From positions 14,968,863 to 15,032,862 of the forward strand of contig NC_134849.1 in the NCBI RefSeq assembly GCF_965363235.1: a stretch of 64,000 nucleotides of DNA, read 5' to 3'. This document shows positions 1 through 12,500 of this stretch, one piece after another (the first letter of the stretch is position 1; each line of letters starts with the position of its first letter). The notes under the pieces were generated by a model, which worked only from the letters and a program-made list of their open reading frames with translations, made no database searches and was not told the DNA's origin. This DNA comes from Mytilus galloprovincialis. Its lineage: Eukaryota > Mollusca > Bivalvia > Mytilida > Mytilidae. Position numbers and translations under genes: made by a program.

Positions 1-826
1 TCCCTTTGACTTTAATGTTTTTCTTCTTCTTATAATATCATGTATTGTGCACATGTTACGTTTGATTTCGTAGCATTTAACGAAATCTCCATTGCAAAGC
101 GATATATGTTGAATATTATTTTATTTAAGTTATCTCCACCTTATTCTGGTTTTTTTTTAGATAAATCAGTAATATTTGCTATTCGGCAATAAAAAAAAAT
201 GCAATAAAATAAATTATAATATGGCATTGAAGGATGGGTGTTTTTTCTTCTACATGAGTAACACTATGTGCATTTATTCATGCAATTGTTATTATTTCTA
301 CTGAATTTTGAATTAGGCATACTTGTATATCCATTTCCTGCATCGCTTTCGATGTTGCCCCTGATCTGAAAACATATTTTATAGGATTGACCAAAAATCG
401 TTTAAAAGTTGTTTGATCTGAAATAGCCAATCATAGCAATTTGGTTAAACCAAGAGATGCCAAAGATATACCAATAATTAACCACAAACTAGTTTACAGC
501 CAAAAAAAACTGTTATTTATAAAAGTTTATGCTTCCGGATGCCATTGTCAGTTATGTTTTGTCTATTTTCTGTCGTTTTCCATAGCGAGACTTTTATTCA
601 TCAGTTACATATCTAATCTTTTCAAAATCTCTTTACACAATATGAATATCTGAAAAAGGAACGTTTTGGATTCACCTGAACAAGCACTGCAATTAATGTT
701 AAGAAAAGGAAACATTCGATTTTTTTTTTTTGGAATTTGCTTGTCTTTTTTTCTACTCATACTGCAAGCAGATAAAAGAAAAATAGAAATAGATAGGAAC
801 TATGGTGAAAACTATCGAAAATTTAC
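1..826. other. Left edge, mostly noncoding, one possible small exon
   Basis: AT-rich sequence downstream (on the minus strand) of the coiled-coil exon at 827-1006. One possible further exon lies at 323-360 minus: 38 bp between an AG acceptor and a GT donor (gtatgc), entered in the phase left by exon 827-1006 and open throughout, reading (G)ATSKAMQEMDIQ. A second acceptor five bases upstream gives a different frame, so the call is weak. Other short open frames here are low-complexity and I do not support them. Confidence 0.3.
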
Positions 827-3800
827 CTGCTCCATCTTCCTTTATTTTCTTTTGTTCTTGAACGAATACTTTGTTTAATGTCTCCAGTTTTAAGGTAGTT
901 GTTTTCAACTTTTTATTCTCTTCATTTAAACGCTGATTACCATTCTCCAGATTGTCGACTCTATTTGTCAAACGGTCCATTAATGAAGACAGTCTTGTTA
1001 CTTCATCTAAATTTAATGACCAGGTGAGTATTAATTGCATTTTATAATTCGTATCGGATATTATCTCTTTATTTTTCTATTACATGTTAGAAATTTAAAA
1101 AAAAAGAGCACAAAACAAGACTGTTTTCAATTTATGATAAAATAACGGTCTTTTATGTAAGTGAATAGACTTGATGTGTATTTGTTTTCGAAATTCCAAT
1201 GATAATTGGACGAGATGTCAGAATCTTTTCATACGGCCAGTGTATTCTACTGACATTTTGCAAATAATAATAAAAAATGTAGCTGATAGAGGATTTGATG
1301 TACAGTAGCATTGTAACAGTACTTATAGTAATTTCTGGTCAAATATTACAGCAAACTGTTTTAAGTGTGTAGGTAAAGGGCCTAGCATTGGTGTGCTTGC
1401 TTGCTAACTAACCCATGAAGTCATTATCATGTTAGGTATACTACTCTCCTTTTGGAGTAGTCTAGTCCTACAGACATATAGATTGGTTCTGTTTGACTAG
1501 TCTACTCTTAGTCTACTCTTAAAGGAGGGTATTATACCTTACCTAATAATGACTCCTCGGTTCAGCTAGCAAGCAAGCAAACCAAAGATATTTCCTTTAC
1601 CTACACACTTAAGGTATTTTGCTGTTATGTTTGGATTATGTTGATATTTGTTTGCCCCTCGGGTTTTCTTGTCATGTACTACATCTTGAATAGTCATCAA
1701 GCAAACATCGATCGGTTGACATTGTCTTTCCACTTTTGCTTAAAAGTTCTTTTGATAATGATAGCGAGGTAATGAAAATATGTCTTTTTCAAGGTTCTAT
1801 AATTTTGTTTTTAAAATTGAATTCGGTACCGTTTAGTAAAGGCATTTGCATCTACTCGTATCGATTGTTCATTACAGTTTTATAAAATCAATATGAAAGT
1901 TCAACCATCGAAATCATATTGTTTCTCGGCATAATCTCAAGATGATGGCAAATAAAACTCAATATGAAGTATTTGACCTCATGTGTCTTATTGTCTATTT
2001 TGCAGTATTGTAGTGCAACAGTTTGTTTTTATTTTTGACTAATATTATGAACTATATATAAATTGCATATGGAGTATACGTCCCTTGAATGCAATTAAAA
2101 TGTATAATATTTTCTTACATGTTCAATTGATAGCAATTTTTGGGACAGTTGGGACGATCAAAGCTCCGTCCTATGTTTATGTGATTGTGCTTAGTTGTAA
2201 ACCTTGCCAGTGATAGTCTTTATTTATACCTAATATTGTTGGTTTTTACAGATTATGTTCTTTGTTTTTAAATTGCCAGTACCTTTTTACAAAGAATATA
2301 ATAATTGAGCATATCCGTATCCTACAAATTCATAAACAGGGTATATTCAAAAATGATTAGGAACTGGCTTGATAAAAAAAAAAAGGAAAATAGTTGAAAT
2401 TACTCAAAAAAAAAATTCTGTTCATCTAGTGGTTGTCGTTTGTTGATGTGGTTCATAAGTGTTTCTCGTTTATTATATTGTTTTTATATAAATAAGATCG
2501 TTTGAATTGTTATATTAACTAGTTATTTTTTAAGATTCTTCATAGCTTGCTGTTTATGTTGAGCCAATGCTCCGTGTTTAAGACAGTACTTGACTTAAAA
2601 TTGTGATTTTGACGGAGAGTTGTCTCATTGGCACTATTAATACCACATCTACTTATTTATACAAGAAAGTAAAATTATCATCTAGGATTTTCTGTTTTCG
2701 GTTGCATCCTCAATCGAATAAGTCATATGATTTCTCTAAATGACTGTAATCCTGAATGAGCAGGGTTTCTTAACAGTTTGATTTTTAGGGCAAATGTAAT
2801 GTTTTCTCAGAGTTTAATTTGAAATTCCTGTGGATGCACTTTAAACTATCTTTATTAAGCAGTTTGCAGTCTGTTTGCACTCGACTACATTGATTATTAC
2901 CCGATCCTTCTAAATAAGTATTACTTAAGCTGGATTTTACTCCACGCCTATCTTATAAATGCTGAACTATATCCTTCTGTTATTTTGTATTTATCAAGGC
3001 AATACTTAATCGTCTTAACAAATAGATGACTTAGCTAATTTGCCTTTTATGAAGACAGCAATAGTACACCGCTGTTCTAAATTCATAAATCGATTAAAAG
3101 AAAATAAATTCGGGTAACAAACATACAGTATCTATAAAAGGAAAGTATCTGAACAGAACACTAAACTGCAACAAAAGCAAACGACAACATATATAGAACG
3201 GACTGTATGATATTAACTGTTATATCTGTTATCGACTTTTTAGTAATCTTGAATAAACAAGTTCTTCAAATCAATTTTTATTTCCGAACCACACTCGACC
3301 TAAAATATAAAGCATAAAAATGTACTCCAATTAATACCGTGGAATTATCAATCATGATAACCATGCAGTTCATATCCTTATTCATTTTATCAGCCTTGAA
3401 CTAGTTATCAGATCAGATGGAGCCAACAGTAATTTTTTAAAGAAGAATTAAATCATAATCGATAAATAATCAAAGATCAGTCTTGAGTAGGCCAAATAAA
3501 CTTAAAGACTTTGCGAATCACTGGGATTAAATTGTTGTTATTATTTTTCTGTTTGTCTGCTCTGATCTGAATAAGTTCATGTAGTCAATCCAATTGTATT
3601 CAAACCAGATTGCAGTTGCAGTAAAGTATATATTTACACGACCTATACATGCTATAGTGACACATGAGATATCTACACACAAAATCGATTATTTAAACTG
3701 TGTGATTAAAAAGAGTTTACAGTGTAGCTTAGCTAATAGTTTCTTAACATTTAGTTGTTATGTTATGATATAATGTGCATTTAAATTAATAAAGTCCTTA

Positions 3801-3999
3801 CATGCTATGCTTACCAGTTTTACAGGTGTCCATTTTTTTAGTGGTGGAAACATGGACAGCTTAATTGTAATTCCTTCGAATTGTTTTTTATTTATAAAAT
3901 GCGTCCAAACATTACGAACATAGTTTAGACACACACAATAGAAAGAATGTAAAACCTACCAGGTGAATTATCTGGAATATCCCTTGTTGAAGTCGACAT
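827..3999 (-). CDS. Unrecognised coiled-coil protein, first two exons (partial gene)
   Basis: Two exons join in phase on the minus strand. Exon 1 (3999-3960, 40 bp) starts at an ATG with an in-frame stop upstream and reads MSTSTRDIPDNSP, ending in phase 1 at a gtaggt donor. Exon 2 (1006-827, 180 bp, phase 1 to phase 1) follows an AG acceptor and ends at gtaaat. It encodes about 60 residues rich in Leu, Glu, Lys and Asn in heptads (LMDRLTNRVDNLENGNQRLN and on), a clear parallel coiled coil with no Pro or Gly until GA at the end. No signal peptide is visible at this start. The gene continues left, possibly with an exon at 323-360, and the function-bearing domain is not in the window. Short coiled coils of this kind precede C1q or other globular domains in many bivalve proteins, but nothing here proves that. 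The intron of nearly 3 kb makes the exon 1 link less certain than exon 2. Confidence 0.45.
1349..1624. mobile_element. Short TIR/foldback element
   Basis: The ends are inverted copies sharing TTAAGTGTGTAGGTAAAGG, extended outward by CAGCAAA on both sides. The similarity continues inward through the GCTTGCTTGCTA and GTCATTAT motifs, so almost the whole 276 bp can fold back. No coding capacity: a non-autonomous element. TTAA lies inside the inverted repeat and so is not the target duplication; superfamily not assigned. Confidence 0.7.
2405..2660 (-). repeat. Dispersed repeat, family R2 (terminal part)
   Basis: Matches the 5' end of the R2 copies at 11233 and 30279 in reverse orientation. It includes the GAGAGTTGTCTCATTGGCA block and the flanking CTTGCTGTTTATGTTGAGCC segment also seen at 18085-18220. 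Confidence 0.6.
3045..3205 (-). repeat. Dispersed repeat, family R1 (fragment)
   Basis: Reverse-strand copy of the block that elsewhere reads GAACAGCGGTATACTACTG with GTTTGTTACCCCGATTTTG (4285-4475, 5140-5705). No coding capacity. Confidence 0.55.
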
Positions 4000-4284
4000 C
4001 GTTGATATGTCTCCAAACGCCTGATAGCCTCGATATATGATTTACCTGGCTAGTATATATTTATAGGGAATGTATTTTGTTTTTGAATAAAGAAGTCATC
4101 TATAAATATCACTTCCGTTATTCTAAAAATAATGAAAACCGTAAACATGGTAAACACGGTGTGGTGCAGTGTAACAAGCCATATGCCAATTAATATCAAG
4201 TATATTTGAGGATTAAAACAACAAAGATATGTGAAAATACGGATGTCCAACATTACATGTTTAACATTACAGGTTTTCATGTTA

Positions 4285-4475
4285 CATTTGTTATTCTCGT
4301 GGTGTTTTGTCTGATGATTGGTCTGTTTCTGTGTGTGTTGCGTTTCGATGTTGTGTCGTTATTCTCCTGTTATATTTAATGCGTTTCGCTCGGTTTTGGT
4401 TTGTTACCCCGATTTTGTTTTTTGTCCATGGATTTATGAGTTTTGAACAGCGGTATACTACTGTTGCCTTTATTT
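4285..4475 (+). repeat. Dispersed repeat, family R1
   Basis: About 190 bp nearly identical to 5510-5700, including GTTACCCCGATTTTG, TTTTGTCCATGGATTTATGA and GAACAGCGGTATACTACTG. Non-coding. Confidence 0.7.
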
Positions 4476-4770
4476 AACAACTGTTTTAACTCTTATGTTT
4501 AGTGATCCTATTTCTGATTGAAACTTGGAGTTTGTCAGTTCTTTGTGACGTGTAAGACGTTATTTCGTCAAAATTCGGTGGCTGCATATTTAGCTGGAAA
4601 AAGAAAAATGTATTACGACGGTTTTTATAGACTCAACAACTGAAAGTGAACTTTATACATAGATATAGCAGAAAATATATACAATAAAGTAAGTTTATTA
4701 CAGCTACCAAAAGTAGATTCTACATGATTTCTTGAAAATTTCAAATTTCGGTTATTTTTTGGAAAGACTT

Positions 4771-4835
4771 TTTGTATTTGAGCGTCACTGATTAGTCTTT
4801 TGTAGACGAAACGCGCGTCCTAGCGCAAATACAAA
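4771..4835 (+). ncRNA. Hammerhead-ribozyme-like repeat, copy 1 (core altered)
   Basis: On the plus strand the order is outer stem strand TTGTATTTG, then CTGATTA, a stem GTC...GAC with its loop, GAAA, a small GC hairpin, and the outer complement CAAATACAA. This is the layout of a type I hammerhead. The conserved CUGAUGA is CUGAUUA here (T at 4793), which would remove the catalytic G8, so this copy should be inactive. See the copies at 4960 and 40397. Confidence 0.4.
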
Positions 4836-4959
4836 TTTCAATCCTGTTATCTATGATGAGTTAATTGAAAGGGCATTAGCTATGAGATATGTAAAAATCT
4901 AAAATATGAACCATTTTTGAGATAGAAATATTGAAATAGTAATTCACTTTTAGCGATCT

Positions 4960-5025
4960 TTTATATCTGGGCGTCACTGGTGAGTCTTGTGTGGACGAGG
5001 CGCGTTTTTGGCGTATTAAATTTTA
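4960..5025 (+). ncRNA. Hammerhead-ribozyme-like repeat, copy 2 (core altered)
   Basis: Same layout as copy 1, but with CTGGTGA in place of CTGATGA and GAGG in place of GAAA. The outer stem is a weaker TTATAT / GTATTAA pairing. A decayed copy of the same repeat, about 130 bp downstream of copy 1. Confidence 0.35.
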
Positions 5026-5139
5026 AACCTGATGCTTTTAATTATTCATTAATCATGTGTTTCTTTGTCTAATACGTTTTCCTATTTATTTGTATTGTAG
5101 TCCTGTAATATTATGTTGTCATTTCTATGTTATATTTAA

Positions 5140-5705
5140 CATTGCCATTAGAGTGCGAGGTTTGGCATGCCACAAAACCAGGTTCAACCCACCATTTTTC
5201 CTTTAAAAATGTCCTGTACCAAGTCAGGAATATGGCCATTGTTATATTATAGTTCGTTTCTGTGTGTGTTACAATTTAACGAGTTCGTTTCTGTGTGTGT
5301 TACAATTTAACGAGTTCGTTTCTGTGTGTGTTACAATTTAACGAGTTCGTTTCTGTGTGTGTTACAATTTAACGAGTTCGTTTCTGTGTGTGTTACAATT
5401 TAACGTTGCGTAGTTTGTTTTCTCTTATTTTTGAGTGTAAATTGACATTGCGATAAGACGTGTCACTGTACTTGTCTATCCCAAATTCATGTATTTGGTT
5501 TTGATGTTATATTTGTTATTCTCGTGGGATTTTGTCTGATGCTTGGTCCGTTTCTGTGTGTGTTAGTTACATCGTAGTGTTGTGTCGTTGTTCTCCTCTT
5601 ATATTTATGCGTTTCCTCAGTTTTAGTTTGTTACCCCGATTTTGTTTTTTGTCCATGGATTTATGAGTTTGAACAGCGGTATACTACTGTTGCCTTTATT
5701 TAGCA
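5140..5705 (+). repeat. Dispersed repeat, family R1, long copy with internal minisatellite
   Basis: Begins near GCCACAAAACCAGG and includes GGTTCAACCC, an exact match to a tRNA-type B box. It runs through a 31-bp tandem array and ends with the same GAACAGCGGTATACTACTG block as 4285-4475. The B box hints at a SINE-like origin, but I find no A box at the right distance. Confidence 0.65.
5251..5405 (+). repeat. Minisatellite, 31 bp x 5, identical units
   Basis: Five consecutive units, each beginning AGTTCGTTTCTGTGTG and ending TTAACG, start at 5251, 5282, 5313, 5344 and 5375. All five read the same, so expansion is recent. It lies inside the R1 copy, whose other members carry one unit. Confidence 0.95.
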
Positions 5706-6534
5706 GCCAGTATGTTTCAATTTAGTTTAATCAAAATAAGCTTAGAAACATTGATGATGAATTAATTGAATCCGTATTCATGTGAAGTTCAATTTTACCC
5801 TTAGCTAGAGATGGATAACACATGAATTGTACGTAGATTTAAGGAAAAGAATGTCATCATTGAAAGTGAAACAAAGATAAATCATTTGATTGACTGATTC
5901 GATCCACAGAAAATCATTCTTATAAAGGTAAAAACGACGATTAACATAGTCTTAATCTATAATACGAAATTAAACAGACTTAAAAAATCTAATTGTAGGT
6001 TTTCGTTATCTCATTTATATCTGTATTTATGTTTATATCCCTTTTATGGCCATCGGAGGTCTCCGGAGGTCAACTCGATATTTAATTAGAAGGCGTCTAG
6101 ACTAAAATATACATAAAACGAAGTTACTTATCATCGAGCACATGCCCTGTAAGTTGTCTATTTTTTATAATTTGGATAAATAGAAATTGTTATAGACCAA
6201 ATAGGAGAATAAGATTCAAATTGGTGAACATGAATTTGACAGCTAGTGCCCTTTAAACAAAACCTTAAATTCTCCACCACTTTCCCCAATAAAGTGGTAC
6301 AATATGATACAAATTTATTGTTTTGTGATATAATTCAATATATTTTAATGAAAACCCGTAAATAAAACACACTACACGGAAGTGATAAATATGCTCGAGT
6401 TTCTCCTTGATAGCATATTTGCAGAAACCAACTGTACACCTCTCCTGTCTGCATAACCTTTTCTTGATCCTATCTCAGTATGAGCTCCTTCAGACACTTG
6501 TAAAAACAAGATGATCAAATAAGCTATTTCACTT

Positions 6535-6665
6535 TTAAAATAAAAAAAAGATGAGGTATGATTGTCAATGAGAAAACTCTCCACATGTGTTCAAATGACA
6601 CAGACACTAAGTGTTATATATTTTCATAAGACTTTTAACAATGAGTAAACCACAAACTGCATAGT
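6535..6665 (+). repeat. Dispersed repeat, family R2 (5' part)
   Basis: Shares the GATGAGGTATGATTGTCAAT start and the CAATGAGTAAACC and ACTGCATAGTCAGCT blocks with the copy at 30279. Truncated. Confidence 0.6.
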
Positions 6666-7629
6666 CAGCTGTATTATTTCTAGACATTAACCTAGAGCTT
6701 GACAACAGCAGACATGTCAGTACTAGATTCTATAACAAAGAAGACGATTGCAATTGACGAATATAGCTTAAATAAAAAAACACGTGAGTTTATTTTTAGT
6801 CCATTCAATTACAGTTTAAATCATCTATTGTTTGCAGATATCTATTTTTCATTCAAATCAACACAACTCACCGCATTTATTATATGAGGGAAGCTTCTCT
6901 AACTCAGTGTATTTTTGTCACCTTCTATGGGAATTAAGAAAAATAAATACCAAAATCCAGTTCTTTTTTTCTATTCTTAAACTTGAGATGCATATAGTTT
7001 TGTACTTATCTCCTGTTATGGTCTAAAACTGTTCAAGGTGCACGGGTTTATCTGTACTTGGGAGATAAATTTGTGTTGTAAATGCGGAAATATTTTCTAA
7101 AAGGTTATGATGACCCTTAAAAGTATGGTATCACAGTCAAAATATAATTTGCCATGTTTGTTGACCCCTTCTGAAGGGTTTGGGAACTGCCATATTTTCA
7201 AAATACAAAATGTAATAATATCAAAACAATTAAAAGACAAGAGTGCACACACCAAAATGTTTCACCTTCTCTACCAACCATTGCTATTAAGTTATATAGC
7301 TTTTTAACAATTATCACATCATTTTTACATGATCCAATAAAATGAGGTCAAGGTCACATAAATCAAACTGGAAATACATGTACACCTTACAATCATTTTA
7401 TACACCATATAGGCTTTAAATATAGTTGACCTATTATACATCAGAGAAACAAACTTAACCAGGAAAACTTAACATTGACCAATGAACCATGACAATAAGG
7501 TCGTTATCAGATGATAAATAGCAACTTACACACCTTACAATTATGCAATGCACCAAGTTAAGTTGACCTATCGCTATTAGTGTTAGAAAAACAGGCAAAT
7601 ACCATACACCAAGTATAGTTAACCTATCG

Positions 7630-8370
7630 ATATTAGTTTTACAACCAGGTGCTCCGCAGGGAGCAGCTTTATATGACCGCAGAGTTTTTACCCTGAACAG
7701 TTGGGGCAAGTATGGACACTTAATACAGCTCTGAATTTGGAGTGTGATCAACTTTTTGACATAATATGGGTTTCTTACACAAAATGTCAAGATCTTACAA
7801 ATCTATTGCACAATATTGTGCAATTGAAGATTTCTTCTTCAAACTTTTCAAAAATTTGAATTTTGAGAAATTTGGGAAAAAATTGAAATCTGCATCCACC
7901 CCCTTCTTTTGCAATTAGTCTAAAACCTGACATTCCTTTATACATAATTTACAGGTAGTGTAAGGGAGATAAATTCAAACATACCAGTGTATGTTAAATA
8001 TTTTTGAATTACCTCCCTTACACTTCTTTTTAATTGTCTTCATTGTCCATTGACCAGAAAAAAACTAGTTTTTCCCATTTTTTTGCTCCTATTCCAAAAC
8101 ATTTTGAGCCATAACCCCTCCCCCCCCAAAAAAAAAAGTCAATACTAACTATCCCTTCATGGTATGGAAACTTGTGGTATAATTTCAGAGATATTCATAC
8201 ACTTAAACACAAGTTATTGTTTGAAAACTACAAAAAATGCTTATTTATGGCCCCCTTTTTGGACCCTAATTCCAAAACTATTAGGACCATAACCTCTAAA
8301 AAGTTATTGTCGGGAAACTAAATGCGTTTTCAGACGACGCAGACGACGATATGATAGCATTATAAGATGC
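7630..8370. repeat. Dispersed repeat, family R4
   Basis: Shares order and wording with 11765-12420: TATATGACCGCAGAGTTTTTACC, ACAGTTGGGGCAA, blocks describing tandem TTGGAC/CCAAAAC segments, and a terminal GACGACGCAGACGACGAT. A relative in the other orientation lies at about 31935-32745. Non-coding and diverged. Confidence 0.55.
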
Positions 8371-8766
8371 AAAAATAATTTGCAGTCAAATAAAAACAGG
8401 CAAAGCATTAAGCAATGAACCATAAAAATAACGTTACGGTCAAATTAAATATGTCAGTCTGACATGTACATTGTAAAAATTTTTAAACACTAAATATAGT
8501 TGACATATTGCATTCAGTATTGGAACAACAGACCAAAACACAAAAACTTAACTTTAACCACTGAACCAACAATATGGGTTTACCTCATTGTTGACATGGT
8601 TGAAGACCATAAGGTTGTCTATAATTGCTTGCATCCACTTCAATTGAACTTTGATGGAATGTTGTCTCATTGGAAATCATACCACATCTCTTTATTTTTA
8701 TTTATATCTAAAAATAACAAGAATGTGTCCATAGTACACGGATGTCCCACTCACACTATCATTTTC

Positions 8767-9090
8767 CATGTTCAGTAGACCCTGAAATTGGGGTCAAAAT
8801 TTTAATTTAGCATTTAAATTAGACAGATCATATCATAGGGAACATGTGTACTTAGTTTCAAGTTGATTGCACTTCAACTTCATCAAAAACTACCTTGACC
8901 AAAAACTTTAACCTGAACTTCACACTATTATTTTCTATGTTCAGTGGACGGTGAAAGTGGGGTCAAAACTTTAATTTGGCACTGAAGTTAGAAAGATCAT
9001 ATCATGAGGAACATATGTACTAAGTTTAAAGTTGATTGGACTTCAACTTCATCAAAAACTACCTTGACCAAAAACTTTTAACCTAAATCC
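8767..9090 (+). repeat. Tandem duplication, 169-bp unit x 2
   Basis: Two diverged units begin ATGTTCAGTAGACC (8767) and ATGTTCAGTGGACG (8936). Each ends with CTTCATCAAAAACTACCTTG followed by ACCAAAAACTT. A tail with GGACGTACAGACCAGAAAAC and GGTGGGGCATAA follows. I remember this module as common in bivalve genomes. Confidence 0.8.
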
Positions 9091-9539
9091 CGACGAACGG
9101 ACGTACAGACCAGAAAACATAATGCCCCTTTACTATCGTAGGTGGGGCATAATTACACAAAAATATGACACACAAGCTGAATCCTTTTGCTTTAAAAAGT
9201 AACAATGTGTGAATAGTCCAAATGGGATATATTTATATCAACATACTGTTGACATTAATCAAATATAAAGTACAACAATCAAGTATAACACAATTCTTAA
9301 GCCTTGTCTACAAATTCTAAGCAATAGTTCATGATCCCATGAAACTGTAAATTTCTCTGAAAACATATAAGAAAGTGTTATCTAAGATTGAGTGTGTTCT
9401 TCAATTCTGTATTGTTGAATGTTTTCTTTTCATTCCATTGCATTTTTTCTATCACCACCATCTACTCCTGAATAGCACCTTCTGTTTTTCACATCTTTAT
9501 GTCTGTTCATACATGTAAGTCACTAAACATAATAACCAT

Positions 9540-12500
9540 TCATCTTCTGTGTTTCCCTTTTTCTTTCAATCTTTTGACGAAGGTAACTTCTTCTTTATTT
9601 CTTATGCCATATCTATAATATAACATTTCTAATATTACTTAGTTCAGGTAAGATACACAGCTTTATCAAATTAATCTAATACAGCATTCTAATAGTAAAA
9701 TTAAAATTGTGACAGCTATTTAAGAGATAACTGTATTGTATTTGAAGCTTTAAGGAAGTCCATCGGTAGTTTTACTGTCGCAAATTTAGTTTACCTGGCG
9801 ACGCCTAGCGGAGACAGGTAAACGGGTATTTGCGACAGTTATAAAAACTACCGATGGACGTCCAAAAAGCTTCAAATACCATACATTTATCTCTATTCTA
9901 ATGCAAAACAAGTTCATAATTAAATTCCAATCATTATTTCAGTGTAAAATCTTCATTAAAGAAAAATCCGCGAAAAGATGTTATCTTCTTCAGTCCCAAC
10001 ACTAGATGACGTCATAGATATGCTTCCGACGTGAAACATAAACACTGGGTGTTTTCTGGCTTTTGTGCCGCTTCAGCCGTAATACAATTTGATAAAAAGA
10101 GGATTTTTAGGTGCAACATGCGAGTTTTATGGCTTATTATTGTAGAAATTACATGTCAATACATTCAGCAATTCAAAATGTCGGCTACCTTAGTTTCAGA
10201 CAAGGAGATAGAGAATTTTAAGCTAACTGTCATCCAATCAGAACCATTGATACAAACTAATTGCATTAGAATTTTGTTTATTGACCTCTTGTTATATTTA
10301 TATGAATATGTACAGTCAATTCATTATTATTTGTTGGATACCAATTTTCATTGAATTCGTGGGTACAGGGAAAGAATGAATTTAAATATTCAAATGCAAA
10401 TTTGCTGTATGATTAAATGCAAACTTTTGTTATCACATTAAGCAACATGACGGTTGCCACATGTGGAGCAGGATCTGCTTACCCTTCTGGAGCACCTGAG
10501 ATCACCCCTTGTTTTTTATGTGGTTCATGTTGCTTAATCGTTAGTTTTCTATGTTGTGTCATGTGTACTATTGTTTGTCTGTTTGTCTTTTTTCATTTTT
10601 AGCCATATGGCGTTGTCAGTTTATTATCGATTTATGAGTTTGAATGTCCCTCTGGTATCTTTCATCCCTCTTTTTGAAAACCATGTGATAAAAAATCCAC
10701 AAAAATGAAAGTTTCCCTCAAACCACGAAAAATTGATACCCAAGAAAATAAATGAATCCACAGTATATTGTTCAAGACTATTCATGAACCTCTTTGCAAT
10801 TTGTATTGTTGAATTGTCACAATGATGCAAACTCCTATTTAAACTTAATAATTCATTATAATTACATTAGATGTATGTTTCATTATAATATTTTATTCTG
10901 ATTGGCTAACTGCACATCACGTGTTATTCCGTAAGCAGTTGCATTGCTCAATACAACTTTTCATTCATGATAACATGTGCTCCAACAATAAAGTGCACAG
11001 GTGAATTTAATAATAAAATATATAAAATTCGTGTTTTCATAATCATAGCTAAAAATGTAATTATAAGTATTGAATGCTTCTTTTTGTAACTTTATAGGGT
11101 TGTAAAAGCGTTGACCGTGCGTACATTTTTAGAATGAAGCGCTTCCGCGCTTCATACAAAATGTACTTCGGTCAACGCTTTTACACCTCAATAAATTTAC
11201 AAAAAGAAGCATTCAATTCTTAAATAAATAATAATGAGATGCAGTTTGATTGCCAATGAGACAACTATCCACAAAATTTTAAATAGAGTGCATGTAAGCA
11301 TTTATAGACAACTGTACAGCCTTCAACAATGAGAAAAACCCATACTGTTTATTAACTATATAAGGCTCAGACATGAATAATATGAAACAATTCAATTAAG
11401 AAAACTTACAGCTTAATTTATAACAGACAATTAACTAAATTTAAATATGATAGACATGAACCAAAGACAAATACTGCACAACAAGCTCCTGACTATGGAC
11501 AGGCACATAAAGATTGTGGCAGGGTTAAACATGTTTGTAAGCGCTCAACCCTCCCTCAAATTGGGAGGGTGGTGTATCAACACAGTATAAGAACAAACTA
11601 TAAAAATCAGTTGAAAAGGCTTAACTCATCAGACCCATACAATGTTGAAAAAGTTCATACATAAATATATACAGACTGTACCTGGCTGGGAGTTATTCCA
11701 TAAGTATTTATTATCTCCATTTTAATAAAACTGCTTTTCAGAGCACAGCTGCATACTTACTCAGAGGTCAAACAGTTGGGGCAAAAATGGACACAATAAT
11801 CAAGCTTGGTAGAGGTCAGACTTTGGATTGTAATTAAATATTTGACACATTATAGGTCTCTGACATAAAATAAATGTCAAAGAAATTGAAATTGGTTATA
11901 TAATTGCAATTTATGTTCAATTGAAGATTTCGTACTGTTGTGCAATACTTAGAAAATCAGTTTTTAGACTTTACACAAAGAATTAGCAAAATAAATTGTA
12001 ACCCCCAATTTTTCTTTGGAAAATTGACAACTTCTTAAATCTTGAGGGAAAATATGCCCATCCCCCCAATACAAAATTTGGAAAAACACTTTTTGAACTC
12101 CCCTTGGAGTAGTTACTTCCAACCTTTCCCTTTGTGGTATCGAACCTTGTGCATTTTTTGAGAGATCCATTCACAAGTTATTGTTCCGAAACTATAGAAA
12201 TGCTTATTTTGGACCTATTTTGAACCCATTTTTGCCCATAAATCCTAAACAGTTGGGACAATCACCTCCAAAAAATATCCCAACCTTCCTTTTGTGGTAT
12301 TTAACCTTTTGCTCAAATTTCATAAAGATCCATACACTTCAACTAAAGTTATTGACCAGAAAACCAAATGTCTTCATTCATGCCGTTGCTAATGATGACG
12401 TGATTGCATTATGAAAATAAAACATCATTACCTTTCTATATAGATAATTGATCATCAAAGTTAATTGTTCCTAAACAACAATACTTACTCTTTAAGTAAT

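Larger units (their letters stand above)
1007..3959. other. Intron of the coiled-coil gene
   Basis: Noncoding, AT-rich. It contains a short TIR element (1349-1624) and dispersed-repeat pieces at 2405-2660 and 3045-3205. I see no further exon or RNA gene. Confidence 0.4.
5706..9539. other. Intergenic stretch between the coiled-coil gene and SNRNP25
   Basis: No supportable gene. The open frames of 60-110 codons here are low-complexity or lie in repeats. Contents are R2 pieces (6535-6665; 8590-8705 minus), an R4 copy (7630-8370) and a 169-bp tandem duplication (8767-9090). SNRNP25, on the minus strand, ends at 9540, so its 3' UTR reaches into the right end. Confidence 0.5.

Noticed and set aside
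1361-1612. TTAA at both ends of the 1349-1624 element read as a piggyBac target duplication
   Set aside because: The inverted similarity continues beyond TTAA (CAGCAAA on both sides), so TTAA is internal.
4050-4280. 76-codon hydrophobic minus-strand frame just upstream of the coiled-coil exon 1
   Set aside because: Composition is that of AT-rich DNA, it is not in phase with the gene, and no signal-peptide pattern convinces.
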